A DNA stretch of 64,000 bases from Paracoccus saliphilus (GCA_003255745.1 QKYL01000212.1:62001-126000); one strand, 5' to 3'; counted from the stretch's first letter, positions 33,968-42,840 are shown. Notes: generated by a model from the letters alone, not told the origin. Numbers and translations are program-made.

Positions 33968-33996
33968 AACGCCCCGCGCGACCTGCACGGGGCGTT
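33968..33996 (-). terminator. rho-independent terminator of efp (also follows dinB)
   Basis: A 9-bp stem AACGCCCCG (33968-33976) and CGGGGCGTT (33988-33996). On the minus strand it is followed by TTTTTT, a canonical terminator for efp. It begins 12 bp after the dinB stop, so it may serve both convergent genes. Confidence 0.8.
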
Positions 33997-34027
33997 CTGA
34001 ATCCCGTTAGCTGAGGACCTGCGACGA

Positions 34028-34591
34028 TCAGGCGCGCTCGCTGTATTCGAAGACCTCGGTGTTGACGATGATCGCCTCGCCCTCGCCGACAAAGGGCGGG
34101 ATCATGATGCGCACGCCGTTGTCCAGGATCGCCGGCTTGTAGCTGTTGGCCGCCGTCTGGCCTTTCACGACCGGCTCGGTCTCGGCCACGGTGCAGGTGA
34201 CCTTCTGCGGGATCGAGACCGACAGGGCCTCCTCGCCATAGTATTCGATGGTCGCGGTCATGCCGTCCTGCAGGAAGGGGCGGCGGTCGCCCAGCAGTTC
34301 GGCGTCCAGTTCCGTCTGCTCAAAGGTCTCGCTGTCCATAAAGACCAGCTTGCCGTCGGTTTCATACAGGAACTGCTGGTCCTTCTGGTCCAGGCGGACG
34401 CGTTCGACCTTGTCTTCGCTGCGGAAGCGTTCGTTCAGCTTGCGGCCGTCGCGCAGGTTCTTCATCTCGACCTGGGCGAAGGCGCCGCCCTTGCCGGGCT
34501 TGACGTGGCTGACCTTCACGGCGGCCCATAGGCCCCCGTCATGTTCCAGCACGTTGCCGGGTCGGATTTCGTTGCCGTTGATCTTGGGCAT
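34028..34591 (-). CDS. efp: elongation factor P
   Basis: Relieves ribosome stalling at proline runs. The 187-residue protein has three domains; the tip loop is KPGKGGAF with the modification-site lysine K34, as in E. coli EF-P, so a lysyl-type modification is plausible. The signature [21 protein letters not shown] lies in the C-terminal domain. ATG at 34589-34591 gives [12 protein letters not shown]; an open extension upstream to 34894 has no family match. A promoter at 34656-34684 and a terminator at 33968 suggest a single-gene unit. Confidence 0.96.
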   Translation of the reverse strand: MPKINGNEIRPGNVLEHDGGLWAAVKVSHVKPGKGGAFAQVEMKNLRDGRKLNERFRSEDKVERVRLDQKDQQFLYETDGKLVFMDSETFEQTELDAELLGDRRPFLQDGMTATIEYYGEEALSVSIPQKVTCTVAETEPVVKGQTAANSYKPAILDNGVRIMIPPFVGEGEAIIVNTEVFEYSERA

Positions 34592-34947
34592 GGGATGCTT
34601 CTCGTGCGATTGCGGAGGTTTTGCGCCGTCGGGCGTTGAACGGCGAATTGGACCCCCTATATCGGGGCCTGTCTTCTCAGGCAACCAGATCGGTTCTGCG
34701 GCGTTGTCAAGGCGGCAACACAGACAACCTACTGCTGTCACGCGGGAACCGGAGCTTATTTTTCCCGTTTTTGCGCGGCATGCGGTAACGACATGGCAGG
34801 CATGCGGTGCAGGGTATACCGAATCGGGGCTGTAAAAGGCTAAGGCAGGCAGCACCGTCGGAGAAACGGATTCAAGAAACAGGGGAAGCGTCAAGTTTCC
34901 CCGCAGGTTTTGTCGTGTGACAGGACCGCAAGAGATGGACGAACAAG
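34592..34947. other. 356-bp intergenic region between efp and the DUF6280-like gene
   Basis: This is the only stretch longer than 300 bp without a gene. It holds the efp promoter near its left end and presumably the promoter of the small conserved gene at its right end. I see no tRNA, hairpin terminator, riboswitch consensus or convincing ORF. A nine-codon minicistron (34935-34964) overlaps the downstream start but has no clear support. It is somewhat less GC-rich than its surroundings (for example TTATTTTTCCCGTTTTTG near 34757). Confidence 0.5.
34656..34684 (-). promoter_or_regulatory. candidate sigma-70 promoter for efp
   Basis: On the minus strand, TTGCCT (34684-34679) and TATAGG (34661-34656) are spaced by 17 bp, about 65 bp upstream of the efp ATG. 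Both boxes are good matches to the housekeeping consensus. Confidence 0.55.
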
Positions 34948-35274
34948 ATGCGCGATTTTGTTGACGGCTCGGCTTTCAATTTCGAACAAGGCCAGCGTGC
35001 CCGCAAGCTGTTTGCGGCCGTGGTGCTTGCTGCTTTGGATGATGCCATTGCGGATGACAAGAAATACGGCAACGGCCCCGAGCAGATCGCCCGATGGGCG
35101 CGGTCGCGCGATGGCCGCGAGGTGCTGTCCTGCGCGGGGATTGACCCGAACGAGCGCGTGGTGAAGGGCCTGATGGAATTTGTGTCGAAGGGCGTGCGCA
35201 CTTCGGTCGCGCTGTCGCGCGAGGAAAGCGAACGCCGCATGGCCGCCGAGGCCGAGGAAGCCGAAGCCGCCTGA
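34948..35274 (+). CDS. conserved small protein of unknown function (DUF6280-like)
   Basis: A 108-residue cytoplasmic protein with no signal peptide or membrane helix. It appears mostly helical, with a charged C-terminal tail ([16 protein letters not shown]). Segments such as [20 protein letters not shown] and [20 protein letters not shown] look strongly conserved in style and resemble, from memory, the DUF6280 proteins of Rhodobacterales; I cannot verify the match. A single cysteine (C62) is the only one. It has a long upstream region and its own terminator, so it is a monocistronic gene. No function is assigned. Confidence 0.75.
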   Translation: MRDFVDGSAFNFEQGQRARKLFAAVVLAALDDAIADDKKYGNGPEQIARWARSRDGREVLSCAGIDPNERVVKGLMEFVSKGVRTSVALSREESERRMAAEAEEAEAA

Positions 35275-35300
35275 TCCGGCGCGCATCGCCGAATGTTCAA

Positions 35301-35327
35301 GGCCGTCCCTCGGGACGGCCTCTTTTA
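35301..35327 (+). terminator. rho-independent terminator of the DUF6280-like gene
   Basis: A 9-bp stem GGCCGTCCC (35301-35309) and GGGACGGCC (35312-35320) followed by TCTTTTATT. The nominal 2-nt loop would open to 4 nt. It lies 26 bp after the stop codon. Confidence 0.75.
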
Positions 35328-35331
35328 TTGC

Positions 35332-36285
35332 TTAAAGCGGGGTGATGACGCGCTGCGAGTAATAATGCCGCACTTCGTCCGCATGGCACAGTTCAGTCGC
35401 AGGCGTCTTGACCGCGGCCGATGCGGCTGCGGTGCCCAGGGCCAGCGCCTCCTGCACGGGCCAGCCGCGGGCCATGGCCAGTACGAAGCCCGCAACAAAG
35501 CTGTCGCCCGCGCCTACCGCGCTGACCACCTGCACGGGTGCCGCCGCCGCGTGCCAGGCCCCGTCGGGTCCGGCAATCACCGAACCGTCTGCGCCGCGCG
35601 CCACGATCACCGATCGCGCCGCGCCGTTCCGGACCAGGCCCGCGGCAAATTCGGCGCTGTCGCTGCGCAGGGGCAGGGGGCGCCCGGCCAGTCCCTCGGC
35701 CTCGTGGCTGTCCATGCGCAGCACGTCCACCGGGATCGAGGACCCCGCCAGCGCACGCAGCGCATCCCCCGATGTGTCCACCAACAGCTTGGCCCGCCCG
35801 TCTTTCAGGCGAACGGTCAGCATCTGCTCGAACCCCGCTGCGACACCCGGCGGGTTCGAACCCGAAACCACCACCCAGCCTCCGGCCAGTGCGGCCTCGC
35901 CGATGGCGGCGATGGTGCTGGCCACCTGCGCCATATGCCATTCAGGGCCGGGCATGACAAAGCGGTACTGCCCGCCCGTCGTGCGGTCCGTGACCGCCAG
36001 AGATTGGCGGGTTTCGCCGGGCGCGGTCAGGCGCAGGACCGAAAGGCCGGCCGATTTCAGCATCTCGGCCAGCCGCGTCCCCGTCGCCCCGCCAAGCGCC
36101 ACCATCGCGGTCGACTGCCCCCCGATGATCTTGATGGCGCGGCTGACATTGATGCCGCCGCCGCCCGGATCGACCACCGGCTTGTCGCAGCGCAGCTTCA
36201 GGTCGGGCACGACCTGGTCGGCGGCGGTGGACAGGTCCAGCGCCGGGTTCAGCGTGACGGTCAGGATCGGGGCCTGACCGCTCAT
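35332..36285 (-). CDS. PfkB-family hexose/phosphosugar kinase (1-phosphofructokinase-like)
   Basis: A 317-residue ribokinase-fold kinase. The N-terminal ILTVTLNPALDLST and DPGGGGINVSRAIK resemble FruK/PfkB and LacC; the catalytic anion hole GAGDS is at 258-262, with D261 as the likely catalytic base. Substrate could be fructose-1-phosphate or another phosphosugar; no fructose PTS genes are near. Translation starts at ATG 36285, overlapping the metallopeptidase gene by 4 bp. Confidence 0.82.
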   Translation of the reverse strand: MSGQAPILTVTLNPALDLSTAADQVVPDLKLRCDKPVVDPGGGGINVSRAIKIIGGQSTAMVALGGATGTRLAEMLKSAGLSVLRLTAPGETRQSLAVTDRTTGGQYRFVMPGPEWHMAQVASTIAAIGEAALAGGWVVVSGSNPPGVAAGFEQMLTVRLKDGRAKLLVDTSGDALRALAGSSIPVDVLRMDSHEAEGLAGRPLPLRSDSAEFAAGLVRNGAARSVIVARGADGSVIAGPDGAWHAAAAPVQVVSAVGAGDSFVAGFVLAMARGWPVQEALALGTAAASAAVKTPATELCHADEVRHYYSQRVITPL

Positions 36286-36689
36286 TCCCACCAACGATCG
36301 ATGGTGGCGATGTCGTCGTCGGACCAGCCGAAGTGATGCGCCATCTCGTGCGTGACGATATGGACGACCAGATCCCCCAGGCTGACATCCCCGCGCGAGG
36401 CCCATTCGTCCATGATCGGGCGGCGATACAGCCAGATGATGTCGGGCTGGCCCGGCTGGTCGGCCACCGACTTTTCGGTCAGGGGAACGCCGTCATAGAT
36501 GCCGGTCAGTTCGAACGGGTCGTCGATCTGCAATTCGTCCAGCACATCCTCGGGGGCGAATTCGGCTACGCGGATCGCCACCGCGGCAGCGGCGGCCGCG
36601 AATTCCGCCGGCAGACCGTCAAGGGCCGTGCGGGCCATCGCCTCGATCTCGGCTGCGTCGGGGGCGGTCCGCCCATCCCAGTCACTCAT
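36282..36689 (-). CDS. metallopeptidase family protein (minimal zincin-like)
   Basis: A 135-residue protein with HEMAH at 114-118, a zincin-type HExxH motif, followed by HFGWSDDDI, which supplies acidic residues that could act as the third ligand. The N-terminal two-thirds is helical with no signal peptide, so it is cytoplasmic. Members of this small family (DUF1025-type) are usually annotated as metallopeptidases without known substrate. ATG at 36689 follows AGGAGGCGCAGGA and is preferred to the in-frame ATG at 36710. It leads a two-gene unit with the PfkB kinase. Confidence 0.78.
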   Translation of the reverse strand: MSDWDGRTAPDAAEIEAMARTALDGLPAEFAAAAAAVAIRVAEFAPEDVLDELQIDDPFELTGIYDGVPLTEKSVADQPGQPDIIWLYRRPIMDEWASRGDVSLGDLVVHIVTHEMAHHFGWSDDDIATIDRWWE

Positions 36690-36769
36690 TCCTGCGCCTC
36701 CTGCGTTCAACCCCCGATATGGACAAAAATGCCGGTCTGTGAAAGAGCAACCCCAACAGGAGACGCCCC

Positions 36770-38092
36770 ATGACCATCACACGTTTCGCGCCCTCGCCCA
36801 CCGGCCATATCCATGTCGGCAACCTGCGCACCGCGCTGTTCAACTATCTGATTGCCCGTAAGACCGGCGGCACCTTCATCCTGCGCCTGGACGACACCGA
36901 CCAGGAGCGCAGCAAGGAGGAATATGTCGAGGGGATCAAGCGCGACCTGGACTGGCTGGGCCTGCACTGGGACCGGGTCGAGCGCCAGTCGCTGCGCCTG
37001 GACCGCTATCGCGCCGAGGCCGAGGCGCTGAAGGCGTCGGGCCGCCTGTACGAGGTCTTCGAGACCCCGACCGAGCTGGACCTGAAGCGCAAGAAGCAGC
37101 TGAACATGGGCAAGCCGCCGGTCTATGACCGCACCGGCCTTCACCTGTCGGACGCTGACAAGGATCGTATGCGGTCCGAGGGCCGCGAGGGTTACTGGCG
37201 CTTTCTGCTGGAGCAGGAGCGGATCGAGTGGACCGACGGCATCCTGGGCGACATCTCTATCGACGCGGCCTCGGTCAGCGATCCGGTGCTGATCCGGGCC
37301 GACGGGCAGGTGCTGTACACCTTTGCCAGCAGCGTGGACGACACCGACATGGGCGTCACGAATATCGTGCGCGGGTCGGACCATGTGACGAACACCGCGA
37401 CTCAGATCCAGATCATCCGGGCCATCGGTGGCACGCCGCCGGCCTTTGCGCACCATTCGCTGTTGACCGGCGCCAAGGGCGAAGAGCTGTCCAAACGCAT
37501 CGGCGCACTGTCGCTGAAGGACCTGCGCGAGGCGGGCGTGGCGCCCGAGGCGCTGATCAGCCTGATGGCGCGGCTTGGATCGGGCGTGCCGGTGGAACTG
37601 GCCTCGCTGGACGAACTGGCCGAGGCCTTCGATCTGTCGCAGTTCGGCGCATCGCCCACCAAGTTCGATGCCGACGATCTGTGGCCCCTGACGCGGGAGC
37701 GCAACCAGCGCCTGCCCTTCGACCAGGTCGCCGACCGGATTGCGGCGCTTGGCGTGCCGGCGGACCAGGCCGAGCGCTTCTGGCGGGTCGCCTCGCAGAA
37801 CATCACCCGGCTGGAGGATCTGGCGGGCTGGTGGCAGATCTTCAGCGAGGGGGCCGAGCCGCAGATCGACCCCGAGGATGCCGAGTTCGTGGCCGAGGCC
37901 ATGACCCTGCTGCCCGAGGGGCCCTTCACCGATGCGACATGGGGCGAATGGACGGCGGCCGTCAAGGAGGCCACGGGCCGCAAGGGCAAGGGCCTGTTCA
38001 TGCCGCTGCGCAAGGCGGTGACCGGCCAGGCCCACGGCCCCGAGATGTCGGACGTGATGCCGCTGCTGCAGGTCGTGAAGGCGCGCGGCTAA
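36770..38092 (+). CDS. gltX: glutamate--tRNA ligase (GltX2-type)
   Basis: Charges tRNA with glutamate. The 440-residue class I synthetase has the HIGH motif HIHVG (13-17) in FAPSPTGHIHVGNLRTALFN. The second motif reads GEELSKR (237-243); the first Lys of the common K(L/M)SKR is Glu, as is seen in one alphaproteobacterial GluRS type. This second type in some bacteria charges a subset such as tRNA-Gln. Whether the genome has another gltX cannot be told here. A good Shine-Dalgarno (AGGAGACGC) precedes ATG at 36770. Confidence 0.9.
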   Translation: MTITRFAPSPTGHIHVGNLRTALFNYLIARKTGGTFILRLDDTDQERSKEEYVEGIKRDLDWLGLHWDRVERQSLRLDRYRAEAEALKASGRLYEVFETPTELDLKRKKQLNMGKPPVYDRTGLHLSDADKDRMRSEGREGYWRFLLEQERIEWTDGILGDISIDAASVSDPVLIRADGQVLYTFASSVDDTDMGVTNIVRGSDHVTNTATQIQIIRAIGGTPPAFAHHSLLTGAKGEELSKRIGALSLKDLREAGVAPEALISLMARLGSGVPVELASLDELAEAFDLSQFGASPTKFDADDLWPLTRERNQRLPFDQVADRIAALGVPADQAERFWRVASQNITRLEDLAGWWQIFSEGAEPQIDPEDAEFVAEAMTLLPEGPFTDATWGEWTAAVKEATGRKGKGLFMPLRKAVTGQAHGPEMSDVMPLLQVVKARG

Positions 38093-38186
38093 TCTGCGTC
38101 CTGCGATCGCGGGGGCCTGCTGCCCTCCGCACCCCCGCCCACGCGGATCGCAACCGTCTCCCCCGCAGAAAACCCCTCGAAACCGC

Positions 38187-38215
38187 TTGACGACCCCGCG
38201 GCATTATTCTAGATC
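38187..38215 (+). promoter_or_regulatory. candidate tRNA promoter
   Basis: TTGACG (38187-38192) and TAGATC (38210-38215) are spaced by 17 bp, 14 bp upstream of the tRNA 5' end. The -35 box is near-consensus; the -10 box is weaker. Confidence 0.6.
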
Positions 38216-38228
38216 GCCGCTACTCCGT

Positions 38229-38305
38229 GGCGGAGTAGCTCAGTTGGTTAGAGCAGCGGAATCATAATCCGCGTGTCGGGGGTTCAAGTCCCTCCTCCGC
38301 TACCA
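38229..38305 (+). tRNA. tRNA-Met (CAT), elongator
   Basis: A complete 77-nt cloverleaf with GTAGCTCAGTTGGTTAGAGC in the D arm, anticodon loop ATCATAA (anticodon CAT at 34-36), T arm GGTTCAAGTC, and an encoded CCA end. The acceptor stem is 7 bp with a G1-T72 wobble. Lack of the initiator C1-A72 mismatch, and D-arm resemblance to elongator tRNA-Met, favour elongator Met. An Ile2 (k2CAU) tRNA has the same anticodon and is the alternative. Confidence 0.9.
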
Positions 38306-38360
38306 GTTCCCTCACAGTTACAGCCTGTTCAGTGCGGTTGCCCGTCGGGGTAAGTTGTAT

Positions 38361-38390
38361 TCAAATGCCCCTTGGCGGCAGGGGAACGAT
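38361..38390 (+). repeat. possible third copy of the TCAAAT-C-rich/G-rich element
   Basis: TTCAAATGCCCCTTGGCGGC then AGGGG at about 38364-38388 resembles the element at 27783 (TCAAATACCCC...GGGG). The match is short and could be chance. Confidence 0.25.
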
Positions 38391-38476
38391 GCTTCAGCTT
38401 CATGTGTTGTGACGATGGCCTTTCCCGGCGGGCAGCGGGGAATAAATGGTGGAATTTTCAGGGGCGGCAGATCAGC

Positions 38477-39988
38477 ATGGACGCGATGAATGAACGCTTG
38501 ACCCGGCCCGGACACAACTGCTGGCGGGTTGAAAGGTCGGGCCGGTTCGCGGTCATCGCTGATGCAGACGAATACTTCCGCGCCGTGCGGCAGGCCATGC
38601 TGGAGGCGCGCAGCAGCATCCTGATGATAGGCTGGGATTTCGACGCGCGGATCCCCTTGGGCGATGCCTCTGCGGATGGCGGACCGTCCTGCCTGGGCGA
38701 ATTCGTGGTCTGGCTGGCCCGGCGAAGCCCTGCACTGCATGTCCGGTTGCTGCGATGGGACAAGGGTGCGCTGAAGTCCATCTTTCGCGGCACGACGCTG
38801 CTGACCATCCTGCGCTGGAAGATGCATCCGCGGATCACGCTGCGGCTGGACGGTGCCCATCCCCTGGCCAGTTCCCATCACCACAAGATCGTCGTTATCG
38901 ATGACTGCCTGGCTTTTTGCGGCGGCATCGACATCACCGAGGGACGGTGGGACACGCGCGAGCACCTGGATGACAATCCGCTGAGGGTCAGCGCGCGCGG
39001 CAAGCCGATGAAGCCCTGGCACGACGCCACCAGCTGCTTTGACGGCCCTGCCGCAAAGGCATTGGGCGACCTGGCGCGCGACCGGTGGCGCATCGCCTGC
39101 GGCGAGGAGCTGTCGCCCGTGTCGGATGGCGCCGGCTGCTGGCCCGATGCTCTGGAACCTCGGTTTCGCGACGTTCCGCTGGCCATCGCGCGGACGCGGC
39201 CCGAAATTCCCGACGTGCATCCCGCCTTCGAGATCGAGCAGATGTATCTGGACCTGATCGCGCGGGCGCAGCGGGTCATCTATGCCGAAAGCCAGTATTT
39301 CGCCTCGCGCCGCATCGCGCAGGCGATCGCCAAGCGGCTGACCGAGGCCGACCCGCCCGAGATCGTGATCGTCAACCCGGTCAGCGCCGAAGGCTGGCTT
39401 GAACCGCTGGCGATGGACACCGCCCGCGCCCGGCTGGTCGAGGCGCTGCAGCGGCTGGACCATCGCGACCGGTTCCGCATCTATCACCCGGTGACCGATG
39501 CAGGGGCCGATATCTATGTCCATGCCAAGCTGATGATCGTGGACGACATCTATCTTCGGGTGGGTTCGTCGAACTTCAACAACAGATCCATGCGGCTGGA
39601 TACGGAATGCGACGTGGTGCTGGCCGCCGACCGGCCGGGCTGCGACGCGGTGAGCGCGCAGATCACGGCGCTGCGCGACGACCTGCTGGGCGAACATCTG
39701 GCCCTTTCGCCGCAAGAAGTTTCAAGGCGGATCCAAGAACATGGCAGCCTGATCGCCACGATCGAGGCCAGCCGGGGACCGCGCGGTCAGGGGCGGACCT
39801 TGGTGCCTTATGAGATCCCGGAGCTGAGCGACCTTCAGGTCTGGTTGGCCGACAACGAGATCATGGATCCCGAAGGTCCCGACAAGATCTTCGAGCCGCT
39901 GGAAAAACGCAGCCTGTTCAAGGGCTGGAAATGGCCTCGCCGCAGGCGCCCTACCCAAGCGGCTTGCGCCCGTCGCCCCGTTCGCTAG
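38477..39988 (+). CDS. phospholipase D-family protein (cardiolipin synthase-like)
   Basis: A 503-residue protein with two HKD motifs: H135/K137/D142 (HHKIVVID) and H349/K351/D356 (HAKLMIVD), each followed by the SN/GGID-type PLD block (FCGGID, GSSNFNNRSM). The two motifs form one active site in PLD enzymes. There is no signal peptide, so it is cytoplasmic or peripheral. The family includes cardiolipin synthases, phospholipases and nucleases; the long spacing and basic C-terminus (WKWPRRRRPT) fit a membrane-associated lipid enzyme. ATG at 38477 follows AGGGGCGG; 38486 is an alternative start. Confidence 0.85.
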   Translation: MDAMNERLTRPGHNCWRVERSGRFAVIADADEYFRAVRQAMLEARSSILMIGWDFDARIPLGDASADGGPSCLGEFVVWLARRSPALHVRLLRWDKGALKSIFRGTTLLTILRWKMHPRITLRLDGAHPLASSHHHKIVVIDDCLAFCGGIDITEGRWDTREHLDDNPLRVSARGKPMKPWHDATSCFDGPAAKALGDLARDRWRIACGEELSPVSDGAGCWPDALEPRFRDVPLAIARTRPEIPDVHPAFEIEQMYLDLIARAQRVIYAESQYFASRRIAQAIAKRLTEADPPEIVIVNPVSAEGWLEPLAMDTARARLVEALQRLDHRDRFRIYHPVTDAGADIYVHAKLMIVDDIYLRVGSSNFNNRSMRLDTECDVVLAADRPGCDAVSAQITALRDDLLGEHLALSPQEVSRRIQEHGSLIATIEASRGPRGQGRTLVPYEIPELSDLQVWLADNEIMDPEGPDKIFEPLEKRSLFKGWKWPRRRRPTQAACARRPVR

Positions 39989-40022
39989 CTTGCGACCAAG
40001 CGACAGGAACGGAAAAGATCTG

Positions 40023-41081
40023 ATGGAACGTGTGAAACTGGGCGGCAGCGAGGTCGAGGTCAGCCGGATCTGCCTTGGCACCATGACCTTTGGCAACCAG
40101 ACGGACGAAGCCGTGGCCCATGCGCAGATGGATGCTGCGCTGGAGGTCGGGATGACCTTCATGGACTGCGCGGAGATGTATCCGGTGAACCCGGTGCGGC
40201 GCGAGACTGTTGGCCTGTCCGAGGAGATCATCGGACGCTGGCTTGGGCGAACCGGGCAACGCAACCGCGTCGAGGTCGCGACCAAGATCACCGGCCCCAG
40301 CCAGATGGTCCGCGACGGGGCGCCTTTCGACGGCGCCACGGTCACGGCCTGCATCGAACAGTCGCTGCGGCGATTGCAGACGGACCGGATCGACCTGTAC
40401 CAGCTGCATTGGCCGGTACGCGGTTCTTATGGTTTCCGGCAGAACTGGGCCTTCGATCCGTCGAACCAGGACAAGGCAGCGACGCTGGTCCATATGCAGG
40501 ACGTGCTGGAGGCGCTGTCGGCGGCAGAACGCGCCGGCAAGATACGCGCGGTGGGGCTGTCGAACGAATCGGCTTGGGGCCTGACCCGGTGGTGCGATGT
40601 GGCCGACCGCATCGGCGCACCGCGCATGGCCTCGATCCAAAACGAATATTCACCGCTTTATCGGCTTTATGACACGGATCTGGCCGAGACGGCCGTGAAC
40701 GAGGATGTGACGCTGTTGTCCTATTCCCCGCTGGCGGCAGGGCTGCTGACGGGAAAATACGCCGACGATGCCATGCCGGAAGGCAGCCGGGCCGCCGTTG
40801 ACAAGGCATCGGGCGGTTTGGGGAACCTGGGCGGGCGCAAGACCCGGCGCGGCATCAAGGCCGCCTCGGCCTATGGTCAGCTTGCGGCCGAACATGGCTG
40901 GGACGTGATCCACATGGTCATCGCCTGGCAGCTGACCCGGCCTTTCAAGGTGGTGCCGATCATCGGTGCCACGACGACCGGACAATTGCAGCACCTGATC
41001 GCCGGCCTTGATCGTGAACTGCCCGACGAATTGCGCCGCGGCATCGAAAGGCTGCACAAGGCCTTCCCTTTGCCCTATTGA
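40023..41081 (+). CDS. NADP(H)-dependent aldo/keto reductase (Tas-like)
   Basis: A 352-residue (beta/alpha)8 oxidoreductase of the aldo/keto reductase superfamily, close to E. coli Tas. The N-terminal LGTMTFGNQTDEAVAHAQMD and the DCAEMYPV block carry the catalytic Tyr (Y54), with the Lys-containing VATKITGPS and the NADP-binding C-terminal GATTTGQLQHL. ATG at 40023 gives the family start; the codon at 39990 would add eleven unlikely residues. Substrate unknown. Confidence 0.87.
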   Translation: MERVKLGGSEVEVSRICLGTMTFGNQTDEAVAHAQMDAALEVGMTFMDCAEMYPVNPVRRETVGLSEEIIGRWLGRTGQRNRVEVATKITGPSQMVRDGAPFDGATVTACIEQSLRRLQTDRIDLYQLHWPVRGSYGFRQNWAFDPSNQDKAATLVHMQDVLEALSAAERAGKIRAVGLSNESAWGLTRWCDVADRIGAPRMASIQNEYSPLYRLYDTDLAETAVNEDVTLLSYSPLAAGLLTGKYADDAMPEGSRAAVDKASGGLGNLGGRKTRRGIKAASAYGQLAAEHGWDVIHMVIAWQLTRPFKVVPIIGATTTGQLQHLIAGLDRELPDELRRGIERLHKAFPLPY

Positions 41082-41137
41082 TGAAACGCGGCCTGCCTCT
41101 ATCTTTCTGACGAGGCAGAAAAACATGAGGACCAGGC

Positions 41138-42070
41138 ATGGCAGGCGATCCGTATGCAGCGCTTGGCGTCTCGCGTGACGCCAGCGCAGATGACATCAAG
41201 AAAGCTTATCGGCGCATCGTCAAGACCGATCACCCGGACCTGAACCAGGAACCGGCTGCGGTGGCGCGCTTCAAGGCGGCCTCGGCAGCCTATGACCTGC
41301 TGAAGGACCCCGAACAGCGTCGCCGCTTCGACGCAGGCGAGATCGACGCGCAGGGACAGGAACAGGGGCCGCGCTGGCGGACCCGGCAGCATGCGGGCGC
41401 GGGGCGCAACCCGTTCGGCGACGCGGCCGGACATGCGGGCGACCCCGACCTGTCGGATGTCTTCGCCGACCTCTTCGGCCAGCGGACCGGCGGGCGCGCG
41501 GGCGGATTTGGGGGCTTTGGCGGTTTCGGCGGTGCGCGGGCCGACCAGCGCGGGCAGGACATGCGCTATCAGCTGGAGGTGGACTTCCTGACTGCCGTCC
41601 GCGGCGGCCGGACCCGGATCACGCTGCCAGAAGGGGGCACGCTGGATGTGGCGATCCCCAAAGGCGTGCGCGATGGCCAGACGATCCGCCTGCGCGGCAA
41701 GGGCGCGCCGGGGCTGGGACGCGCCCCGGCGGGCGACGCCTATCTGGATGTCAGCGTTACGGATCACCCGCTGTTCCGGCGCGAGGGGGACGACATCCAC
41801 GTGGTCCTGCCGATCTCGCTGGACGAGGCTGTGCTGGGAGGCAAGGTGCAGGCGCCCACCATCGACGGACCGGTAAACCTGACCATTCCACGCGGTGCCA
41901 CCTCGGGGCAGAAGCTGCGGCTGCGGGGGCGAGGGGTGAATGGTGCCGATCAGCATGTCGAGCTGCGGATCGCCATGCCGCGCAGTGTCGATGCCCGGTT
42001 GGCAGCCTTTTTCGAGGAATGGCGGCAGGAAAACAGCTATGATCCGCGGCGGGGCATGTCGACAGGCTGA
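41138..42070 (+). CDS. DnaJ-type co-chaperone without zinc finger (CbpA-like)
   Basis: A 310-residue Hsp40. The J domain at the N-terminus has the HPD signature (32-34) that stimulates DnaK, followed by a Gly/Phe linker (GGRAGGFGGFGGFGG) and the two C-terminal beta domains (VDFLTAVRGGRTRI, VDVSVTDHPLF-type blocks). It lacks the four-CxxCxGxG zinc domain of true DnaJ, like CbpA or other type II Hsp40s. It overlaps the convergent DUF1289 gene by 34 bp at the 3' end. Confidence 0.87.
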   Translation: MAGDPYAALGVSRDASADDIKKAYRRIVKTDHPDLNQEPAAVARFKAASAAYDLLKDPEQRRRFDAGEIDAQGQEQGPRWRTRQHAGAGRNPFGDAAGHAGDPDLSDVFADLFGQRTGGRAGGFGGFGGFGGARADQRGQDMRYQLEVDFLTAVRGGRTRITLPEGGTLDVAIPKGVRDGQTIRLRGKGAPGLGRAPAGDAYLDVSVTDHPLFRREGDDIHVVLPISLDEAVLGGKVQAPTIDGPVNLTIPRGATSGQKLRLRGRGVNGADQHVELRIAMPRSVDARLAAFFEEWRQENSYDPRRGMSTG

Positions 42071-42243
42071 CCGGCAACCGAAAGCGCCGCCTCGCGCGCC
42101 GGAAGATCATGCATGACCGCGCGTCGCGCCTGGGGCGTCATGCTGCCCCAGCAGGCGATCTCGGTCAGGCTGCGAAAGCAGCCGACGCAGAGGTTCGCGT
42201 CGGGGTCGATCTGGCAGATCTGGATGCAGGGGCTTTCGATCAT
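42037..42243 (-). CDS. DUF1289 family small cysteine-rich protein
   Basis: A 68-residue protein with the DUF1289 pattern: C6 and C10 (SPCIQIC), then C18 and C21 (NLCVGC) and a Trp/Cys-containing EIACW, probably an Fe-S or zinc site. Length matches the family. It is widespread in proteobacteria with no known function. The C-terminus overlaps the DnaJ-like gene by 34 bp, so both transcripts would be antisense there. Confidence 0.8.
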   Translation of the reverse strand: MIESPCIQICQIDPDANLCVGCFRSLTEIACWGSMTPQARRAVMHDLPAREAALSVAGQPVDMPRRGS

Positions 42244-42338
42244 CAGCGTTCCTTTTGCAGGGTTTCAAGCCATGAGGTCGGGGGCGTCAGAGGGGTCGGG
42301 CGCGGCCCGCGCCCCGGACGCTGCCGCTTGGCTTTGGG

Positions 42339-42356
42339 CCCGGCGCAGGCGCCGGG
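42339..42356. repeat. GC-rich hairpin downstream of ruvX
   Basis: CCCGGCGC (42339-42346) and GCGCCGGG (42349-42356) are perfect 8-bp complements with a 2-nt loop, in the spacer after the ruvX stop. No U-tract on either strand, so it is only a possible terminator. Confidence 0.3.
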
Positions 42357-42369
42357 TGGTGGGGGATGG

Positions 42370-42840
42370 TCAGCGCGCCAGATACCGCAAACGATCCAGC
42401 GCGCCCTGTAGGATATAGCCTGCGGCAACCTGGTCGATCACCTCGGCCCGACGCTTGCGCGAGGTGTCGGCCTCCAGCAAGGCACGTTCGGCGGCGACGG
42501 TGGAAAGGCGTTCATCCCAATAGGCGACGGGCAGTGCGGTCAGTCGGGTCAGGTTGCGAGCAAAGGCGCGGGTCGATTGCGCCCGTGGCCCTTCCGATCC
42601 GTCCATGTTCCGCGGCAGGCCCAGAACCAGCCCGACCAAGCCCCGGTCCTTGACAATTGCCAGCAACGCCTCGGCGTCGGTGGTGAACTTCTGCCGGCGG
42701 ATGACGGTGATCGGCGAGGCGACCTGGCGCATCCCGTCGCTGACCGCCACGCCGATGGTCTTGGTGCCCAGGTCCAGCCCGGCGATGGCGCCAACGGCAG
42801 GCAGGGCGGCGGCGAATTCGATAATGTCTTCGTGGATCAT
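42370..42840 (-). CDS. ruvX: Holliday junction resolvase-like / pre-16S rRNA nuclease RuvX
   Basis: A 156-residue RNase H-like nuclease (YqgF/RuvX), required for 16S rRNA 5' processing in several bacteria. D23 in [14 protein letters not shown] is the first catalytic acid, [13 protein letters not shown] supplies the second region, and [17 protein letters not shown] has the E and later D residues. ATG at 42838-42840 overlaps the ccmI stop by ATGA. The pairing with ccmI is known in related genomes. Confidence 0.9.
   Translation of the reverse strand: MIHEDIIEFAAALPAVGAIAGLDLGTKTIGVAVSDGMRQVASPITVIRRQKFTTDAEALLAIVKDRGLVGLVLGLPRNMDGSEGPRAQSTRAFARNLTRLTALPVAYWDERLSTVAAERALLEADTSRKRRAEVIDQVAAGYILQGALDRLRYLAR

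Noticed and set aside
34592..34894. Possible N-terminal extension of efp
   Set aside because: The family starts at [12 protein letters not shown]; the extension crosses the predicted promoter and has no conserved residues.
34935..34964. Nine-codon minicistron overlapping the small conserved gene
   Set aside because: No convincing ribosome site or conservation evidence; short ATG-to-stop runs are expected by chance.
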